DNA of 64,000 bases from Niastella koreensis GR20-10 (GTDB lineage: Bacteria; Bacteroidota; Bacteroidia; Chitinophagales; Chitinophagaceae). Positions 60,805 to 64,000 of the stretch are shown here, piece after piece. The position numbers were made by a program, and so were the translations under genes. Within the stretch, counting starts at the first letter, position 1. Each line of letters begins with the position of its first letter. The stretch spans positions 6,522,744 to 6,586,743 of the forward strand of contig NC_016609.1 of NCBI RefSeq assembly GCF_000246855.1, given 5' to 3'. The notes below the pieces were generated by a model. It did not search any database, was not told the origin of the DNA, and was given only the letters and a program-made list of their open reading frames with translations.

Positions 60805-62460
60805 TTATAAAGACACGCCTCTCTTCCAGGGGATGAAATCATCCTGACCATGCCTTACCGCACTGATTTCCAGTTCACCGCTGGCTACTTTTATCACATA
60901 ATCCAGTATACGCTCGCCGGCCTGCTCAATGGTTTCTTCACCTTCAATGATGGTTCCGGTGTTTATATCGATGATATCGCGCATTTTGTTATATAAAATG
61001 GTATTGCTCGATAATTTAACTACTGGTGCAATGGGGTTACCTGTAGGGGTTCCCAAACCGGTAGTGAACAATACGATGTTTGCACCGCTGGCTACTTCGG
61101 CTGTGGTTGATTCCACATCGTTACCGGGGGTGCACAGCAGGTTCAAACCTGGTTTGCTTACTTTCTCCGGATAATCCAGTACATCGGTTACCGGTGAGGT
61201 ACCTCCTTTTTTAGCAGCACCGGCCGATTTGATGGCATCGGTGATCAATCCGTCTTTGATGTTACCGGGCGAAGGGTTCATATCGAAACCACTGCCCACG
61301 GCTACTGCCCTGGCGTTGTACGTCTTCATCAGACTGGAGAATCTTTTAGCGATGTCAACCTGTACGCAACGATCGCTTAACCCCTGTTCTACACCGCACA
61401 GTTCAGGGAACTCAGACAGAATTACTGAACCGCCCAGGCCTACCAGCAGATCGGAGGTATAACCGATAGCGGGGTTGGCAGAGATACCGGAGAAACCATC
61501 ACTGCCACCGCATTCCAACCCGATCGTGAGCTTGCTCAAAGGCGCTGCTTCGCGTTTGGTTTGGTTGGCAAGAATGAGTCCTGCGAATGTATGTTTGATA
61601 GCTGCAGCCAGCAGATCAGATTCCAGACCGATCTTCTGTTGCTCCAGGATATATAAGGGTTTGCTGAAGTTAGCATCCCGTTTTTTGATCTCTTCTTCCA
61701 GGATAGACACCTGTGCATTCTGGCAACCCAGGCTCAGCACGGTAGCGCCGGCGCAGTTGGGATGCGTAATGTAACCAGCCAGCAAACCGCACAAGGCCTG
61801 TGCGTCCTGACGGGTGCCGCCACAACCACCTTCGTGGTTCAGGAACTTGATGCCATCTACGTTGGGGAATAAACGCTGTGCGTTGTCTTCGCCGGCGCTT
61901 GTACGAATGTCGGCGTTCAGAATGTCTTCAACGCTTTTACCGGTCTTGTACAGCTCTATAAGCTGTTGAGCCTGGTATTTGTATTTTTTGTTACGGCCAT
62001 ACCCCAGGTCGCGTACCAGTGATTCCTGCAATACGTCCAGGTTACGGTTCTCACAAAATACCATGGGAATCACCAGCCAGTAGTTGGCGGTTCCTACCTC
62101 ACCGTTAGGGCGATGATAGCCCATAAAGGTGCGGCCGGCAAATTTGGATACATCTGGTTTCTTCCAGTCTGTATTGCGCCGGGCGCTTATTTCAAAGTCG
62201 TTTGCTGCATGTTTTACGTTGCCGGTTGAAATGAGGCCGCCTTTTTTAATGGGGCTCTGGGCCTTTCCAACCAGTACGCCATACATGATGATGGAGTCGC
62301 CTGCCTGCAGATCGGTAGCTACGAACTTATGTTTGGCCGCAATATCATCCGTGAGTGTATATTCCTGCCCATCTAACGATACTGTTTCCCCTTTTGATAA
62401 GTTGGTAAGTGCTACTACCACGTTATCATCTGCATTAACTTTTAAGACCTTTTGCTTCAT
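60805..62460 (-). CDS. uxaA: Altronate dehydratase
   Basis: Dehydrates D-altronate to 2-keto-3-deoxygluconate; 551 residues. Residues about 1-90 are the SAF domain (VKNADDNVVVAL-like start, GDSIIMYGVLVGKAQSPI), followed by the long GarD/UxaA catalytic part with GYHRPNGEVGTANYWLV, FLNHEGGCGGTRQD, LECGGSDGFSGISANPAIG and LCTPGNDVESTTAEVASG. It begins four bases after the uxaB stop. Confidence 0.95.
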   Translation of the reverse strand: MKQKVLKVNADDNVVVALTNLSKGETVSLDGQEYTLTDDIAAKHKFVATDLQAGDSIIMYGVLVGKAQSPIKKGGLISTGNVKHAANDFEISARRNTDWKKPDVSKFAGRTFMGYHRPNGEVGTANYWLVIPMVFCENRNLDVLQESLVRDLGYGRNKKYKYQAQQLIELYKTGKSVEDILNADIRTSAGEDNAQRLFPNVDGIKFLNHEGGCGGTRQDAQALCGLLAGYITHPNCAGATVLSLGCQNAQVSILEEEIKKRDANFSKPLYILEQQKIGLESDLLAAAIKHTFAGLILANQTKREAAPLSKLTIGLECGGSDGFSGISANPAIGYTSDLLVGLGGSVILSEFPELCGVEQGLSDRCVQVDIAKRFSSLMKTYNARAVAVGSGFDMNPSPGNIKDGLITDAIKSAGAAKKGGTSPVTDVLDYPEKVSKPGLNLLCTPGNDVESTTAEVASGANIVLFTTGLGTPTGNPIAPVVKLSSNTILYNKMRDIIDINTGTIIEGEETIEQAGERILDYVIKVASGELEISAVRHGQDDFIPWKRGVSL

Positions 62461-62464
62461 ATTT

Positions 62465-63976
62465 TTATGCCAATACTTTTTGGGTCTGATGTTGAATTGT
62501 TTTAGCTACCCCGTTTTCCAGTAATGCGGCCATGTTGTCTTTTACCGCCTGGGCAAAGCCAGGGATGGCGCTCAGATCGGCTCCCCACAGCGAGGTATCG
62601 GCCAGCACTTCGTCGGCCAGCTGGGCTGGTTTCAGTTTGCTCCATTTTTCAAAGAAATAAGGGGCAAAATCGTCCTGGATGTGATACTCTTTTCCCTGCC
62701 ATTCGCCGTAAAATTTGTCCTGCTTTTTGGCAACGGGCTTCAAAAATAACAGATAAGCGGCAAATCCGAGAGCAATATTCTCAGGGACTGCTTTTACCCG
62801 TTCTGCATATTTCTGGATCACGGGCACATTACGCATCTTCATTTTTGACGTGTATTGCATGGTAATGTTGATCCAGTGGTGTTCGATGTTCGGGTTGGCG
62901 AAACGATCGAGTACTTTACTGCCAAACGTTTGGGAAACGCCCTGTTCTACATCATAAGGAATACCGGTAGCTATTTCATTTAACATCAAACGGCTGATAA
63001 ATGTTTGCATAGCGGCATCGTCCATGGCCTGTTTCACCGTACCAAAACCAGCCAGGTAAGCCAGTCCGCACGACAAAGTATGCGTACCGTTCAGCATGCG
63101 TAATTTCAGTTCTCTGAACAGGTTGATATCGGGGGCAATCACCACGCCTTCGTCAACGGAGGCAAAGGTGAGTACTGATTTTATGTGCTCACCGCCTTCG
63201 ATGGCCCACAGGCGGTATACTTCGCTCATGGTGAGCAGTTCGTCTTTATAACCAAAGGTTTTTTCCAGCTTCTCGCGGATGGCGCTATCGGGTTTACCGG
63301 GTACAATGCGGTCAACGAGGGAGCTGCAGAAATAGTTGCAGTTCTCGAGCCACTGAATGAAGGTATCATCCAGGCCGTTCAGGTGAGCCAGTTCCAGTAC
63401 AATGGATTCCAGTTTTTTTCCATTATCGAGGATCAGCTCGGTAGGAACGATCACCATACCACTGTCGCGGCTGCCATCAAACGCCTTATAGCGCTCTAAC
63501 AGGAAAGCCAGCAGTTTACCGGGGAAGCTAACGGGGGGCAGGCGATGGATATCGTCCTGTACCAGCTGGATGCCTACCTCGGTAGTATTGGAAATAATGA
63601 TCTGCATATTGGGATTGTGGGCGCATTGCAGAATTTCGCTCCACTCGTCTTTTGCGCTCAGCACGCGGCTAATAGAAGAGTTGATGATGTTCTCTTCCAC
63701 TGTTTTACCGCCATCCAAACCACGTACGCATAAAGTGTATAATCCGTCCTGTTTATCAAATGCAGAAGAATCGCTATCCGTTGATTTCACCACTACCACC
63801 CGGCCATTGAAAACGCCCTGGCGGTTGGCTTTGTCAATGAAATAATCCGGTAACCCGCGTAACAATACGCCGGTACCAAACTGCAATACTTTTTCAGGAA
63901 GATCAAAAACTGAATCTGCAGGGGCTTCTATATCCTGCGCACTGATATTTTTCAGGTTGTACCTCGAAAGGATCAT
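62465..63976 (-). CDS. uxaB: Tagaturonate reductase (altronate oxidoreductase)
   Basis: NAD-dependent reductase of the mannitol dehydrogenase family, converting tagaturonate to altronate. The 503 residues start near VLQFGTGVLLRGLPDYFIDKAN (nucleotide-binding region), with IISNTTEVGI, FCSSLVDRIVPGKP, the catalytic segment LKLRMLNGTHTLSCGLAYLAG (Lys and the NGxH motif) and HHWINITMQYTSKMKMRN. It is the first gene of the operon in this window; only 24 bases of upstream sequence are present, so the promoter or a further gene may lie outside. Confidence 0.95.
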   Translation of the reverse strand: MILSRYNLKNISAQDIEAPADSVFDLPEKVLQFGTGVLLRGLPDYFIDKANRQGVFNGRVVVVKSTDSDSSAFDKQDGLYTLCVRGLDGGKTVEENIINSSISRVLSAKDEWSEILQCAHNPNMQIIISNTTEVGIQLVQDDIHRLPPVSFPGKLLAFLLERYKAFDGSRDSGMVIVPTELILDNGKKLESIVLELAHLNGLDDTFIQWLENCNYFCSSLVDRIVPGKPDSAIREKLEKTFGYKDELLTMSEVYRLWAIEGGEHIKSVLTFASVDEGVVIAPDINLFRELKLRMLNGTHTLSCGLAYLAGFGTVKQAMDDAAMQTFISRLMLNEIATGIPYDVEQGVSQTFGSKVLDRFANPNIEHHWINITMQYTSKMKMRNVPVIQKYAERVKAVPENIALGFAAYLLFLKPVAKKQDKFYGEWQGKEYHIQDDFAPYFFEKWSKLKPAQLADEVLADTSLWGADLSAIPGFAQAVKDNMAALLENGVAKTIQHQTQKVLA

Positions 63977-64000
63977 ACTCTACGCTTTAATTTTTATAAT

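Overview
The window looks like chromosomal DNA of a Bacteroidota bacterium, most likely a Chitinophagaceae member (Niastella/Chitinophaga-like). The reasons are a SusC/SusD pair, secreted proteins with type IX secretion (T9SS) C-terminal sorting domains, DUF5723-OmpA and DUF5117-type metalloprotease proteins, LytTR signalling, weak Shine-Dalgarno signals and moderate GC. The genus is an inference. I see no rRNA, tRNA, CRISPR array, insertion sequence or phage gene.

Layout. 1-5.0 kb: susD and susC on the minus strand. 5.3-8.7 kb: an RMD1-like membrane protein, a SET-domain protein with an Asn-Gly-Lys repeat tail, a probable frameshifted small gene, and a T9SS-secreted protein. 8.8-15.3 kb: a GH127 glycosidase, a DUF885 metallopeptidase and a DapA-family lyase on the minus strand, divergent from an AraC regulator; the gap carries three copies of a likely operator. 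15.6-24.1 kb: a 1565-residue repetitive adhesin-like protein facing a 931-residue Ig-like protein across a two-way terminator, then a relic of a second copy of the latter's leader. 24.2-27.2 kb: a DUF5723-OmpA outer-membrane protein and a small frameshifted gene. 27.2-30.6 kb: a phosphorelay (hybrid kinase, Hpt protein, LytTR regulator). 30.6-31.4 kb: non-coding sequence with terminators and a candidate sRNA. 31.5-43.7 kb: mostly housekeeping genes (MBL/beta-CASP hydrolase, thioesterase-like protein, lysA, scpB, atpG, surE, lpxB, a metalloprotease).

44.9-52.6 kb: a nitrous oxide reduction cluster. On the minus strand run a lipoprotein cytochrome c, a Sec-type (clade II) nosZ with a lipobox, a membrane-domain/NosL fusion, nosD, nosF, nosY and a group III truncated haemoglobin. 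A divergent Crp/Fnr regulator follows. The shared intergenic region holds three Crp/Fnr-type dyads, which suggests oxygen- or NO-responsive control. No nosR is present.

52.8-55.9 kb: a ferritin-like DUF892 protein, an MFS transporter and a zinc-ribbon protein. 56.1-64.0 kb: a complete hexuronate operon (uxaB-uxaA-uxaC-kdgK-eda-exuT). It takes galacturonate and glucuronate to pyruvate and glyceraldehyde-3-phosphate. Three of its spacers contain strong hairpins. With GH127 and SusCD it suggests growth on pectin-type plant polysaccharide (inference).

Two features run through the window. Many intergenic gaps are filled with degenerate tandem copies of short words (for example GGTTCCAGG, GTCAACTG, AAGTTATT), a different word in each gap. 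Several gaps also hide small broken or very short genes that simple ORF calling misses.
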